Source: UBA183 sp050011215 (GTDB taxonomy: Archaea > Thermoproteota > Nitrososphaeria > Nitrososphaerales > Gagatemarchaeaceae). From it: DNA of 64,000 bases. Under the pieces are notes generated by a model. The model had not been told where the DNA came from and ran no database searches. It saw only the letters and a program-made list of their open reading frames with translations. This document shows, one piece after another, positions 8,235-17,086 of the stretch. Both the position numbers and the translations under genes were made by a program. Location: assembly GCA_050011215.1 (NCBI GenBank), contig JBEKJM010000003.1, forward strand, positions 4,888 through 68,887, in the 5' to 3' direction. The first letter of the stretch is position 1, and each line of letters starts with the position of its first letter.

Positions 8235-8941
8235 CTGAGATTCAAGCGAAGGTCGCCGTGGTGAGGTTCCCGGGCAGCAACTGCGACCTGGACGCCGTCA
8301 GCGCACTGAGGACGTTCCACAACGTGGAAGCCGACCTCGTCTGGCACGAGGAACCTTCGATAGGAGAGTACGACGCGATCGTCCTCCCTGGAGGCTTCTC
8401 GTTCGGGGACTACCTCAGGGCGGGCGCCATAGCAGCGAGGAGCCCGGCCCTCAAGCGAGTCACGGAGGCCGCGGAGCGCGGAACGCCGATACTCGGAATC
8501 TGCAACGGCTTTCAGATACTCATAGAGGCGGGCCTCCTGCCCGGCTCGCTCCTTAGGAACAATTCTCTGAGGTTCGTGTGCAAGTGGGTCGCGATCAGAG
8601 TCGAGAACGACTCCACGAGCTTCACGCGTGGGATGAAGAAGGGGCAGGTCCTCCGGATCCCGATAGCGCACAACGAGGGGAGGTTCTACACCTCAAAGAG
8701 AGAGCAGCGGGAATTGGCCGACGGAGGACAAGTGGTCTTCCGGTACTGCGACGAGAGAGGAAGGCCGACGCCGTCCGCGAACCCCACGGGGACCCTGGAC
8801 GGCATCGCCGGGGTGTGCAACAGAGCAGGCAACGTCGTAGGCCTGATGCCTCATCCCGAAAGGGCGACCGAACCCATCCTGAGTCCCTTCGGGTCCGCCG
8901 ACGGTTCGCTCATCTTCAAATCGATGCTGGAGAGCATCTGA
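8231..8941 (+). CDS. purQ: Phosphoribosylformylglycinamidine synthase, PurQ glutaminase subunit
   Basis: This class I glutamine amidotransferase supplies ammonia to PurL. It begins at GTG 8231, overlapping the purS stop, with VAVVRFPGSNCDLDAV at the N-terminus. The nucleophile elbow is ILGICNGFQ (catalytic Cys) and the His/Glu pair is in MPHPER near the C-terminus. The GGFSFGDYLRAGA loop is the usual oxyanion segment. The 236-residue length is normal. It is translationally coupled to purS and followed after 1 bp by purL. Confidence 0.93.
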   Translation: MTEIQAKVAVVRFPGSNCDLDAVSALRTFHNVEADLVWHEEPSIGEYDAIVLPGGFSFGDYLRAGAIAARSPALKRVTEAAERGTPILGICNGFQILIEAGLLPGSLLRNNSLRFVCKWVAIRVENDSTSFTRGMKKGQVLRIPIAHNEGRFYTSKREQRELADGGQVVFRYCDERGRPTPSANPTGTLDGIAGVCNRAGNVVGLMPHPERATEPILSPFGSADGSLIFKSMLESI

Positions 8942-8942
8942 G

Positions 8943-11138
8943 TTGCTGGCAATCGGGCCGCGGCTGGGCCTGAGCAGCGACGAGGTCGAGGCCGTCCGCG
9001 AGCTCCTCGGCCGGGAGCCGAACGAGACAGAGTGGGCGATCATCGACGCCGAGTGGGCCGAGCACAGTTCCTACAAGTCGTCGAGAGCTCTCCTGAAGCA
9101 GTTCCCTACGAGCGGAGAGCGGGTGGTCCTCGGTCCCGGATTCGACGCCGGGGTCGTGGACGTGGGGAAGGGGTACGTCGCGACCCTCCACATCGAGAGC
9201 CACAACCACCCCTCGGCCATCGACCCGTACGGGGGGGCCTCCACGGGCATCGGGGGGGTTCTCAGGGACATAATCTCAGTCGGCTCCAGGCCGATAGCGC
9301 TGCTGGACGTGCTGAGGTTCGGCGACCCCGAAGAGAGCGGGCACTCGAGGTGGCTTCTCAGGAACGTCGTCAGGGGAATCGCCGACTACGGCAACTGCGT
9401 GGGCGTTCCCACGGTGGCCGGGGACGTCGAGTTCGACGACAGCTTCGAGAAGAACTGTCTCGTGGACGTCGCCTGCGTGGGGGTGGCGAAGAAGGGGTCC
9501 ATCATCCTGGGGGAGGCCAAGCACCCGGGGGACGTGCTGCTGCTGATCGGCGGGAGCACTGGCAGGGACGGCATGGGCGGGGCCGCCTTCGCCTCGAAGA
9601 AGCTGGCGAAGGGCCCAGAGACGAGCAGGAGGTCTGTGCAGGTCCCGGATCCCTTCATGAAGAAGCTCCTGCTCGACGCTCTGCTCGAAGCGTCCCAGAC
9701 CGGATTGATTCACGGGATGAAGGACCTCGGAGGAGGAGGCCTTTCCACCGCACTCTCGGAGGTCGCCTCCAAGGGGGGCACTGGCGTTGACGTCGAGCTC
9801 ACCAGGGTCGCGGCACGGGAGCAGGGGATGACCCCCGCTGAAATCATGACGTCTGAATCGCAGGAGCGGATGCTTCTGGTGCTCGGTCCAGACGACGCGA
9901 CCCCCGTTCTGGAGATCCTTGACAGGTACGAAGTCCCCCACGCGGCGATAGGGAAGGTGACCTCGGACGGCGCGATGAAGCTCAGGTGGAACGGGCGCGT
10001 CGTGGCGGACCTGCCCGCGAAGGCCGTGGCTGAGGCCCCCGTGATCAAGTGGCCCACCAAGAGGCCGTCAAGGCGCGCCCAGCCGGTGACCCGTCGCCAG
10101 AGAGAGCCTCCGGTGGCCAGCGCCATAGCCGCCCTGCTCTCGTCGCCGAACATCGCCAGCAGGAGGTGGATCTACGAGCAGTACGACCACGAGGTGGGCA
10201 TTCGAACGGTGCTGAAGCCGGGGAACGCCGACGCCTCTCTTCTGAGGCTGCCGAACGGGTCGATGCTCGCCGTGAAGGCCGACGGCAACAGCAAGCACAG
10301 CTTCCTGGACCCCCGCCGCGGAGCAGCGGGATGCGTCGCCGAGGCGTGCAGGAACGTCGTCTCCGTAGGCGCCGAGCCGATCGCGATGGTCGACCACCTT
10401 CAGTTCGGCGACCCCTCGGACCCGGAAGTGTACTGGGCGTTCACCGAGGCGCTCGAAGGCATGGCGCAGTACTGCAAGGACCTCCCCTTGCCCGTTGTGG
10501 GAGGAAAGGTCAGCTTCTACAACGAGGACGCGTCGACGAAGCGCGCGATCAAGCCCTCGCCCATCGCGATGGTGGTAGGCCTCCTGCAGGAAGCAGGCAG
10601 GCTTCCGTCTTCGGCGTTCCACCGGGCTGCCGAGCCGGTCTTCGTCGTGGGGACCACAAAGGCTGAGCTGGGGGGCTCCGAGTACTGCGAAACCGTCCTG
10701 AAGGCGCAGGGAGGCAGAGTCCCCGCCCCCGATGCCCGCGAGGACTCCCGGACCTACAGGGCGATTCTGTCGCTGATCCGGTCGGGCGCGGCGGGCGCGG
10801 TCCACGACTGCTCGAAGGGCGGCCTCGCCATCGCGGTGGCCGAGATGTGCATCCAAGGCGGCGTCGGGGCGGCGGTGGACGCAGGGAGAATCCCCGGCTG
10901 GCCCCTTTCGCCTACCGAGGCGCTCTTCTCGGAATCGCACGGACGATTCGTCGTCTCGGCAAGAGAAGGAGCGAAGGCAGAGGCCCTCCTGAGGAGAGAG
11001 GGGATACCCTACTCGCTGGTCGGTGAGACTGGAGGGGACGCACTCAGGATCTCAGTCGGAGGGAAGACCGTAGCCAGTCTTGAGATCGACGCGATCAGGG
11101 ACATCTGGGAGAGACCGCTCGCGAGGCTGATGGGATGA
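8943..11138 (+). CDS. purL: Phosphoribosylformylglycinamidine synthase, PurL catalytic subunit
   Basis: This is the large ATP-dependent subunit (731 residues) of the archaeal/Gram-positive small-PurL type. Visible signatures include EWAEHSSYKSSR, HIESHNHPSAIDPYGGASTG, and, in the second half, VKADGNSKHSFLDP and GAVHDCSKGGLAIAVAEM. The two AIR-synthase-like halves are both present. The start is TTG 8943, 1 bp after the purQ stop. The end overlaps the ATG of purF by 4 bp. Confidence 0.94.
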   Translation: MLAIGPRLGLSSDEVEAVRELLGREPNETEWAIIDAEWAEHSSYKSSRALLKQFPTSGERVVLGPGFDAGVVDVGKGYVATLHIESHNHPSAIDPYGGASTGIGGVLRDIISVGSRPIALLDVLRFGDPEESGHSRWLLRNVVRGIADYGNCVGVPTVAGDVEFDDSFEKNCLVDVACVGVAKKGSIILGEAKHPGDVLLLIGGSTGRDGMGGAAFASKKLAKGPETSRRSVQVPDPFMKKLLLDALLEASQTGLIHGMKDLGGGGLSTALSEVASKGGTGVDVELTRVAAREQGMTPAEIMTSESQERMLLVLGPDDATPVLEILDRYEVPHAAIGKVTSDGAMKLRWNGRVVADLPAKAVAEAPVIKWPTKRPSRRAQPVTRRQREPPVASAIAALLSSPNIASRRWIYEQYDHEVGIRTVLKPGNADASLLRLPNGSMLAVKADGNSKHSFLDPRRGAAGCVAEACRNVVSVGAEPIAMVDHLQFGDPSDPEVYWAFTEALEGMAQYCKDLPLPVVGGKVSFYNEDASTKRAIKPSPIAMVVGLLQEAGRLPSSAFHRAAEPVFVVGTTKAELGGSEYCETVLKAQGGRVPAPDAREDSRTYRAILSLIRSGAAGAVHDCSKGGLAIAVAEMCIQGGVGAAVDAGRIPGWPLSPTEALFSESHGRFVVSAREGAKAEALLRREGIPYSLVGETGGDALRISVGGKTVASLEIDAIRDIWERPLARLMG

Positions 11139-12574
11139 GAGGCGTGAAGGAGAAGTGCGGGATTGTCGGGGCGTACTCCGCGAAGGGTTCGGACGTGGTG
11201 CCCAAGATCCTGCGCGGGCTGGAGGCCCTCCAGCACAGAGGCCAGGAGTCGTGGGGGATCGCCGTCGAGCGGAAGCCCATCTTCCAGAGGATGGGGCTCG
11301 TCACCAATTGGTACCTGGATGCAAAGGAGCTCCTCAGGTGCCGCGGTCCGTCGGGCATAGGCCACGTCAGGTACTCGACCAAAGGCAGGTCCGTCCTCGG
11401 CAACGCTCAACCTATCCAGATAGGAGAGGAGTTCTCGATTGCCCACAATGGCACGATCGTGAACGCGGAGCAGCTCGCCGCGCCCGTGAACGAGGAGTTC
11501 GGCATCTCGTGCGAGGCAGACACCCGCGCCGCAGGGTACAGGCTGCTCCACCACCTGAAGGAGACGGGAAGCATGTTCGAGGCATTCGAGCGCTTTTCTC
11601 CCGAGGCCTTCGGTTCCTACTGCTTCGTCATCCTGGGGAAGGAGGGAGAGGTCTTCGCCGCGCGGGACCCCAGAGGCTACAGGCCCCTGTCCCTCGGATG
11701 GCATGAAGCCTCCAAGACGTTCGTAGCCGCGTCCGAGTCCTGCGCCCTCGAGGCCGTCGAAGCCGACTTCGTGAGGGACATCGAACCAGGCGAGGTCGTC
11801 AGGTTCGGCCCGCCCGACGGGACGCTCGAGTCCCACAGGTTCTCTCCCAAGGTGCCGACCGCGTACTGCTCGTTCGAGTACACCTACTTCGCCCATCCGT
11901 CCTCGCGCCTCAACGGGATCAGCGTCTACGAGTCGAGGAAGAGGGTCGGCCGGATCCTCGCGAAGCGCTTCCGAATGGAGGCAGACGTTGTCATCCCGGT
12001 CCCCGATTCGGCGAGGCCAGCCGCGCTGGGCTTCGCGCTGGAGAGCGGCCTCCCGATGGACGAAGGCCTGATGAAGGACAGGTACAGAAGGAAGGGGAGC
12101 ATCCGCAGCTTCATCGAGCCGGGGCAGGGAGAGAGGGAGGATGTGGTGAAGCGGATAGTCCCGATACGCGACGCGATACACGGAAAGGACATAGTTCTGG
12201 TCGATGACAGTCTGGTCAGAGGCACGAGCTCCAAGATAATCGCGAAGTCCCTGAGGAAGGCGGGGGCCAAGAGCGTGAAGATGGTCGTGACATTCCCCGC
12301 GATCAGGCACCCCTGCTTCATGGGCATGGACTTCCCGAGCAGGGACGAGCTGCTGGCCCACCGGGTCGCGCAGGGCGAGGAGGTCCCCGAAAGAACTGAC
12401 GAAAGGGTCGCCAGAGCGATAGGGGTGGACGAGTTCCACTACAACGACATCGAGGGCCTGAGCGAGGCGATAGGCCTCCCCGCCGACAGCCTCTGCTTCT
12501 CGTGCATCACGGGCGACTACTCCAAGATCGGGGTCAGCCCGCCGCTGCTGTCGCAGGAGGAGGTGAAGGTCTGA
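11135..12574 (+). CDS. purF: Amidophosphoribosyltransferase
   Basis: This enzyme catalyses the first committed step, PRPP plus glutamine to phosphoribosylamine. A short N-terminal extension precedes the processed Cys (KCGIVGAYSAKG; the Cys is the N-terminal nucleophile after propeptide removal). The glutaminase domain shows LQHRGQESWGIAV and IGHVRYSTKG. The PRTase domain shows the PRPP loop IVLVDDSLVRGTS. C-terminal cysteines (SLCFSC) could bind an Fe-S cluster as in the Bacillus-type enzyme. ATG 11135 overlaps the purL stop. Confidence 0.94.
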   Translation: MRGVKEKCGIVGAYSAKGSDVVPKILRGLEALQHRGQESWGIAVERKPIFQRMGLVTNWYLDAKELLRCRGPSGIGHVRYSTKGRSVLGNAQPIQIGEEFSIAHNGTIVNAEQLAAPVNEEFGISCEADTRAAGYRLLHHLKETGSMFEAFERFSPEAFGSYCFVILGKEGEVFAARDPRGYRPLSLGWHEASKTFVAASESCALEAVEADFVRDIEPGEVVRFGPPDGTLESHRFSPKVPTAYCSFEYTYFAHPSSRLNGISVYESRKRVGRILAKRFRMEADVVIPVPDSARPAALGFALESGLPMDEGLMKDRYRRKGSIRSFIEPGQGEREDVVKRIVPIRDAIHGKDIVLVDDSLVRGTSSKIIAKSLRKAGAKSVKMVVTFPAIRHPCFMGMDFPSRDELLAHRVAQGEEVPERTDERVARAIGVDEFHYNDIEGLSEAIGLPADSLCFSCITGDYSKIGVSPPLLSQEEVKV

Positions 12575-12576
12575 GC

Positions 12577-13194
12577 TTGCTCCAGATCGGGGTCCTCGTC
12601 TCAGGCAGGGGTTCGAACCTCGATGCAATCCTTGGGGCGATTGAGCACGGTGCCATCAAGCGCGCCCGGGTAACAGTCGTGATCAGCAACGACCCTACCG
12701 CCAAGGCCCTGAGCGTGGCCAGGCGGCACGGGGTCAAGGCGTTGGCCCTGGAGAGCAAGGGAACCCCAAGAGAGGAGTACGACGCGAAGCTGGCCGAGGC
12801 CCTCAGGAGCCACGGAGTCGGGCCCGAGAGCGGGCTCGTCCTGTTGGCAGGATTCATGAGGATACTCTCGAAGCAGTTCGTCGAGGCCTACCAGGGTAGA
12901 ATGATGAACATACATCCCTCGCTCCTTCCTGCCTTTCCCGGCCTGAGAGCTCAGCAGCAGGCAATCTCGCACGGCGTCAAGGTCGCCGGGTGCACGGTCC
13001 ATTTCGTGGTTCCAGAAGTCGATGCTGGGCCGATAATCGTCCAGAAATCGGTGCCGGTCAAGGAGGACGACGACGAGGAGTCGCTGTCGGCCAGAATCCT
13101 GAGGCAGGAGCACAGGATTTACCCCCTCGCAGTGAAGCTGTTCGCCGAGGGACGCCTGCGTGTAGAGGGAAGCAAGGTGAAGATCGCCAGATGA
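12577..13194 (+). CDS. purN: Phosphoribosylglycinamide formyltransferase
   Basis: This formyl-THF dependent GAR transformylase begins at TTG 12577, 2 bp after the purF stop, giving the expected N-terminus LLQIGVLVSGRGSNLDAIL. Catalytic residues are visible in MNIHPSLLPAFPG (Asn and His) and in the VDAGPIIVQ segment (Asp). Size is about 205 residues, normal for PurN. It overlaps folD by 4 bp, which couples the folate-requiring step with the genes supplying the cofactor. Confidence 0.93.
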   Translation: MLQIGVLVSGRGSNLDAILGAIEHGAIKRARVTVVISNDPTAKALSVARRHGVKALALESKGTPREEYDAKLAEALRSHGVGPESGLVLLAGFMRILSKQFVEAYQGRMMNIHPSLLPAFPGLRAQQQAISHGVKVAGCTVHFVVPEVDAGPIIVQKSVPVKEDDDEESLSARILRQEHRIYPLAVKLFAEGRLRVEGSKVKIAR

Positions 13195-14072
13195 CCGCGA
13201 TACCCATGGATGGCAGGGCGCTCTCAGCGAGCCTCGAGGAGCGCCTGAAAGCCGCCGCCGAGAAGATGAAAGCCTCAGGCGCAGAGCCGATGCTCGCGAC
13301 CATCCTGGTGGGGGACGACCAGGCTTCGAGAGTCTACGTCGCGAGCAAGCACAAGGCCGCCGGACGGGTCGGGATCGGGTCGCGAAGCTGCGTCCTCCCC
13401 GAGCAGGCCACGGAGAATGAGCTCGCGTCTCTGATCGCAGGGCTCAACGCCGACAAGTCCGTGAACGGAATCCTCCTTCAGCTCCCCCTTCCTCCTCAGT
13501 TCGACGAGCTGAAAATGCTCGAGAGAATTGACCCCGAGAAGGACGTGGATGGCCTGACTGCCACGAACGCCGGGAGGCTTGTCTATGGAAGGGCCGACCT
13601 GATACCATGCACGCCCAGGGGCATCATGGAACTGCTGCACCACTACCGCATACCCATAAGATCCTCGAGGGCCGTCATCATAAACCGCAGCACGCTCGTT
13701 GGGAAGCCCCTGCACCACCTTCTCCTCGCCGAGGACGCCACAGTGACCGTCTGCCACTCGAAGTCCACCGAACTCCCCTCCCTTACGCAGCAAGCGGACA
13801 TACTGGTGACGGCCGTTGGCCGGCGGCCCCACTTCGTGGTGACCGCGGACATGGTCAAAGAAGGTGCCGTGGTGGTGGACGTGGCGATGAACCGCGTGGA
13901 CGGGAAGCTCGTCGGGGACGTGGACTACCAAGGCGTGTCGGAGAAGGCTTCGTACATAACCCCCGTGCCCGGAGGAGTGGGGCCGATGACGGTCGTCATG
14001 CTCATGCAGAACACGCTGATCGCTACTGAGCGGCAGAACCACCTCGTGGTCTCGCAGATGGAATCGTCATGA
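13191..14072 (+). CDS. folD: Methylenetetrahydrofolate dehydrogenase / cyclohydrolase
   Basis: This bifunctional enzyme makes 10-formyl-THF for PurN and PurH. The ATG at 13191 (MTAIPMDGRALSASLEE) overlaps the purN stop. Motifs: YVASKHKAAGRVGI (catalytic Lys region), GILLQLPLPPQFD, DVDGLTATNAGRL, PCTPRGIMELL, the NAD(P) loop IINRSTLVGKPL and the terminal TPVPGGVGPMTVVMLMQNT. Length is 293 residues. Its position within the pur run indicates co-regulation of C1 supply with purine synthesis. Confidence 0.94.
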   Translation: MTAIPMDGRALSASLEERLKAAAEKMKASGAEPMLATILVGDDQASRVYVASKHKAAGRVGIGSRSCVLPEQATENELASLIAGLNADKSVNGILLQLPLPPQFDELKMLERIDPEKDVDGLTATNAGRLVYGRADLIPCTPRGIMELLHHYRIPIRSSRAVIINRSTLVGKPLHHLLLAEDATVTVCHSKSTELPSLTQQADILVTAVGRRPHFVVTADMVKEGAVVVDVAMNRVDGKLVGDVDYQGVSEKASYITPVPGGVGPMTVVMLMQNTLIATERQNHLVVSQMESS

Positions 14073-14647
14073 GCAAGGCGGACGTCAGGCGTGACGCCCT
14101 GAAGGCGAGGCGCTCCCTCTCGGCGGAGCAGGTAGAAACGCTGAGCGCGCGGATACAGGACGCCCTCATGGCGCTCCCTGAGTTCCTGGAGGCCGTAGTC
14201 GTCGCAAGCTACGCGGCGAAGATCGACGAGGCCCAGACGGGGAAGATAATGCTGTCCGCGCTGTCGTCAGGGAAGAGGCTCCTCGTGCCGAGGACCGACC
14301 CTCACACCCTGAGCCTCCGCTTCTGCGAGATTTCGTCTCTTGACCAGCTGGCTCCCGGGTACCTAGGCATCCTCGAGCCGCCTCTCGCGTCGAAGGCTGT
14401 CCCGCTGAGCGAGTCTCAGCTAGTCGTCGTTCCGGTGGTAGCGTGGGACGACACGGGCCAACGCCTGGGCTACGGGAAGGGGTACTTCGACAGGGAGCTC
14501 AGGTCCATTGGGAGGGCAGCGTCCGCCGGTCTGGCGTTCGAATCCCAGCGCCGCGACCGGCTCCCAGCGACGCCCTCTGACGTCCCCCTGGACATCATCG
14601 TGACCGAGAGGAGGGTCCTACGCTTCGGAGGGGCGTCCATTGGCTGA
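14069..14647 (+). CDS. 5-formyltetrahydrofolate cyclo-ligase (MTHFS)
   Basis: The protein (192 residues) converts 5-formyl-THF to methenyl-THF using ATP. Signatures are the basic N-terminus (ADVRRDALKARRSLS) and the ATP/substrate loop RLGYGKGYFDREL, preceded by VVPVVAWDDTGQ. It overlaps folD (ATGA) and purE. Its role is probably salvage of 5-formyl-THF into the C1 pool feeding PurN and PurH. Confidence 0.9.
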   Translation: MSKADVRRDALKARRSLSAEQVETLSARIQDALMALPEFLEAVVVASYAAKIDEAQTGKIMLSALSSGKRLLVPRTDPHTLSLRFCEISSLDQLAPGYLGILEPPLASKAVPLSESQLVVVPVVAWDDTGQRLGYGKGYFDRELRSIGRAASAGLAFESQRRDRLPATPSDVPLDIIVTERRVLRFGGASIG

Positions 14648-15083
14648 ACCCCCCAGGGTCGCCATCGTGGCCGGGAGCAAGAGTGACCAGGCGGTCGCCG
14701 ACGAGGCGGCAAAGGTCCTGCAGGAGCTTGGCGTCTCCTTCGATGTCAGGTTCATCTCCGCCCACAGGAACCCGGACGGATTGAGGCAATACCTGGCCGC
14801 GTCCCAGGCCAAGGTCTTCATAGCGATCGCGGGCCTGTCGGCCCACCTCCCCGGGGTCGTGGCGTCGATGACCCTGAGACCCGTGATCGGCGTCCCGGTC
14901 AGCGCCAAGCTGGGTGGTCTAGATTCCCTTCTCTCGATTGTCCAGATGCCGTCGGGAGTGCCGGTCGGTTGCGTCGGAATCGACAGTGCCCGGAACGCGG
15001 GCATCCTGGCAGCAGAGATCCTCGCGCTCGACGACACGGCCTTAGCCGCCAACCTGGCGAAGATGAGGGAAGCATGGAGATGA
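14640..15083 (+). CDS. purE: PurE, AIR carboxylase / N5-CAIR mutase
   Basis: The 147-residue protein shows VAIVAGSKSDQAVADEA, VRFISAHRNPDGL and IAIAGLSAHLPGVVAS, the CO2/AIR site of PurE. The start is TTG 14640, overlapping the MTHFS gene by 8 bp. No purK lies in this run, so the enzyme may carboxylate AIR directly (class II behaviour), or purK may be elsewhere; the sequence alone does not decide this. The end overlaps purC. Confidence 0.9.
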   Translation: MAEPPRVAIVAGSKSDQAVADEAAKVLQELGVSFDVRFISAHRNPDGLRQYLAASQAKVFIAIAGLSAHLPGVVASMTLRPVIGVPVSAKLGGLDSLLSIVQMPSGVPVGCVGIDSARNAGILAAEILALDDTALAANLAKMREAWR

Positions 15084-15916
15084 ACAGGCCCGGCAGGTTC
15101 GTCCGCTCTGGCAAGGTGAAGGACATCTACGAGCTCGACGACGGACACCTGCTCTTCCGCTTCACGGACAGGGTCTCGGCCTACGACGTCGTGCTTCCGA
15201 CGGTCATTCCCCGCAAGGGAGAAGTCCTCTGCAAGCTGGGCGCACACCTCTTCGAGACCCTCGGCGTGCCCAACCACATGATCAGGCTAGAGGGTGAAGA
15301 CTCGATGGTAGTGAAGAAGATGGACATGATAATGGTGGAATGCGTGGTCAGAGGCTACCTCTACGGGAGCCTGATGGACAGGGCGAGAACGGGGGAGGTG
15401 TCGCTGCCCGTCGAGACGGTCCTGGCGGCGAAGCTCCCAGAGCCGTACTTCGACCCGACGACGAAGTCCGACCTGAAGGACGAGCCCATGACCGAGGAAG
15501 AGATAGTCAGTCAGGGGCGGGCCACCCCCGCAGAACTCGCCCGCATCAGGAGGTCCTCGATTCAGATCTACGAGCTCATCAGGTCGAGGGCGGCAAACGC
15601 CGGGTTCATCCTCGCCGACATCAAGCTGGAGTTCGGCAGGCACGGAAGCGACATCCTCCTGGGCGACTCCATAGGTCCGGACGAGTTCAGGATGTGGCCT
15701 GCGTCCAAGTACGAGCCCGGGAAGGCTCAGGAGAGCTACGACAAGCAGCCAATCAGGGATTGGCTCTCCGCCGAAGGCTACAAGGCGAAGCTCGACCAGG
15801 CGAGGAAGGCCGGCGCCCCGACGCCGCCCCCGCCCAAGCTCCCCGAATGGCTCGTGGAAGAAATGAGCAGGAGGTACGTGGCGGTGTTCGAAAGCCTGTC
15901 GGGGAAGAAGCTCTAG
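15074..15916 (+). CDS. purC: SAICAR synthetase
   Basis: The enzyme joins CAIR and aspartate with ATP. From ATG 15074 the N-terminus is RPGRFVRSGKVKDIYELDDG (SGKVKD is the SAICAR synthetase signature), followed by RFTDRVSAYDV, VVRGYLYGSL, DIKLEFGRHG and LGDSIGPDEFRMW. Length 280 residues. It overlaps purE by 10 bp and belongs to the same translational chain. Confidence 0.94.
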   Translation: MEMNRPGRFVRSGKVKDIYELDDGHLLFRFTDRVSAYDVVLPTVIPRKGEVLCKLGAHLFETLGVPNHMIRLEGEDSMVVKKMDMIMVECVVRGYLYGSLMDRARTGEVSLPVETVLAAKLPEPYFDPTTKSDLKDEPMTEEEIVSQGRATPAELARIRRSSIQIYELIRSRAANAGFILADIKLEFGRHGSDILLGDSIGPDEFRMWPASKYEPGKAQESYDKQPIRDWLSAEGYKAKLDQARKAGAPTPPPPKLPEWLVEEMSRRYVAVFESLSGKKL

Positions 15917-16971
15917 GGGCGAGGGTCCTGCCCCAAGAATCGTACGCGAAGGCAGGGGTCAACCTGCGAAAGGTCGGCCGAATCCAGCGCTCAATGGGGG
16001 CGCTGCTCGAAGCCACGTTCCCCTTCAGGGCGGGGAAGATCGGCGCCCCGCTGATGCCCATAGGGCACTACGCCGGTCTCATCGACATCGGACACGGCAA
16101 CGCCCTGACGATGCATACCGACGGCGTTGGCACGAAGGTCCTTGTGGCTCAGGAGATGGGGAGGTTCAACACTGTCGGCATCGACTGCATCGCCATGACG
16201 GTCAACGACCTGATCTGTCTGGGGTCCGAGCCTGTGGCACTGCTCGACTACATCGCGTTGGAAAGGGAGAACAAGGAGCTCGTCGCGGAGCTAGGGAAGG
16301 GCCTCGTCGAAGGGGCCAGGCGCGCATCAGTCGCCATCGTGGGAGGCGAGACGGCCATCCTTGGGGGCGTGATCAAGGGGAAGGCAGGGCGGGGTTTCGA
16401 CCTTGCCTCGATGGGAGTGGGAACCGTCAAGCAGGACGAGGTGATCGACGGCTCTGCAGTCGAGAAAGGGGACGCGGTGATCGGCGTGGCGAGCTCGGGG
16501 CTTCATTCCAACGGCTACACCCTGGCCAGAAAGGCGCTGCGCCGCCGCTCCCTGGGGGAGCGCGTGGACGAGCTCGGCTCGACGCTCGGAGAGGCCCTGC
16601 TGACGCCAACCTCCATCTATGTCAAGCCCTCGCTCGAGGCCATCAGGCGGTGCGAGATTCACGGCCTCGCGCACATCACCGGCGGCTCGTTCTCGAAGCT
16701 AGCCAGGCTCGTCGGAGGAAGGAGGCTCGGGTTCGACGTCACGCTGCCTCCGCCGCCGGAGATCTTCAACCTGCTAGGGCGTGAAGGAGGCATCTCCGAA
16801 CGAGAGATGTACAGGACTTTCAACATGGGTGTGGGCCTCTGCGTCTGCCTCCCCGAGTCAGAGGCGGGCACGTGTGCCCGGGTCTTCAAGTCCCACGGCT
16901 TCCCCGCCTACCACCTGGGCTCCGTAAGAAGGGGTACGGGCGTCAGGGTCAACGGGCTCGGGGTTTCCTGA
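15847..16971 (+). CDS. purM: AIR synthetase (FGAM cyclo-ligase); start uncertain
   Basis: PurM closes the imidazole ring. Motifs: SYAKAGVNLRKVGRI at the N-terminus, HTDGVGTKVLVAQEM, CIAMTVNDLICLGSEP, GGETAILGG, VIGVASSGLHSNGYTLAR and HITGGSFSKLARL. Family homology begins near codon 15940, but between the purC stop (15916) and that point there is no ATG, GTG or TTG. ATG 15847 lies 69 bp inside purC and would add an unusual basic leader; CTG 15928, preceded by a G-rich stretch, is the other candidate. Last gene of the purine run. Confidence 0.88.
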   Translation: MARGRNEQEVRGGVRKPVGEEALGARVLPQESYAKAGVNLRKVGRIQRSMGALLEATFPFRAGKIGAPLMPIGHYAGLIDIGHGNALTMHTDGVGTKVLVAQEMGRFNTVGIDCIAMTVNDLICLGSEPVALLDYIALERENKELVAELGKGLVEGARRASVAIVGGETAILGGVIKGKAGRGFDLASMGVGTVKQDEVIDGSAVEKGDAVIGVASSGLHSNGYTLARKALRRRSLGERVDELGSTLGEALLTPTSIYVKPSLEAIRRCEIHGLAHITGGSFSKLARLVGGRRLGFDVTLPPPPEIFNLLGREGGISEREMYRTFNMGVGLCVCLPESEAGTCARVFKSHGFPAYHLGSVRRGTGVRVNGLGVS

Positions 16972-17086
16972 GCGGCCCACCATTGCCTCACTTCCTTGAC
17001 TATGCATTGCGGAGAACGACCGACATATGCTTCGGCGAAACTGCTCCTCAGAAGGGTAAAAAGAACGCTGAACACGCCGACAGCCG

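Noticed and set aside
11009..12628. 539-codon minus-strand ORF opposite purF
   Set aside because: Complementary shadow of purF; composition dominated by Arg, Leu, His and Pro and no domain.
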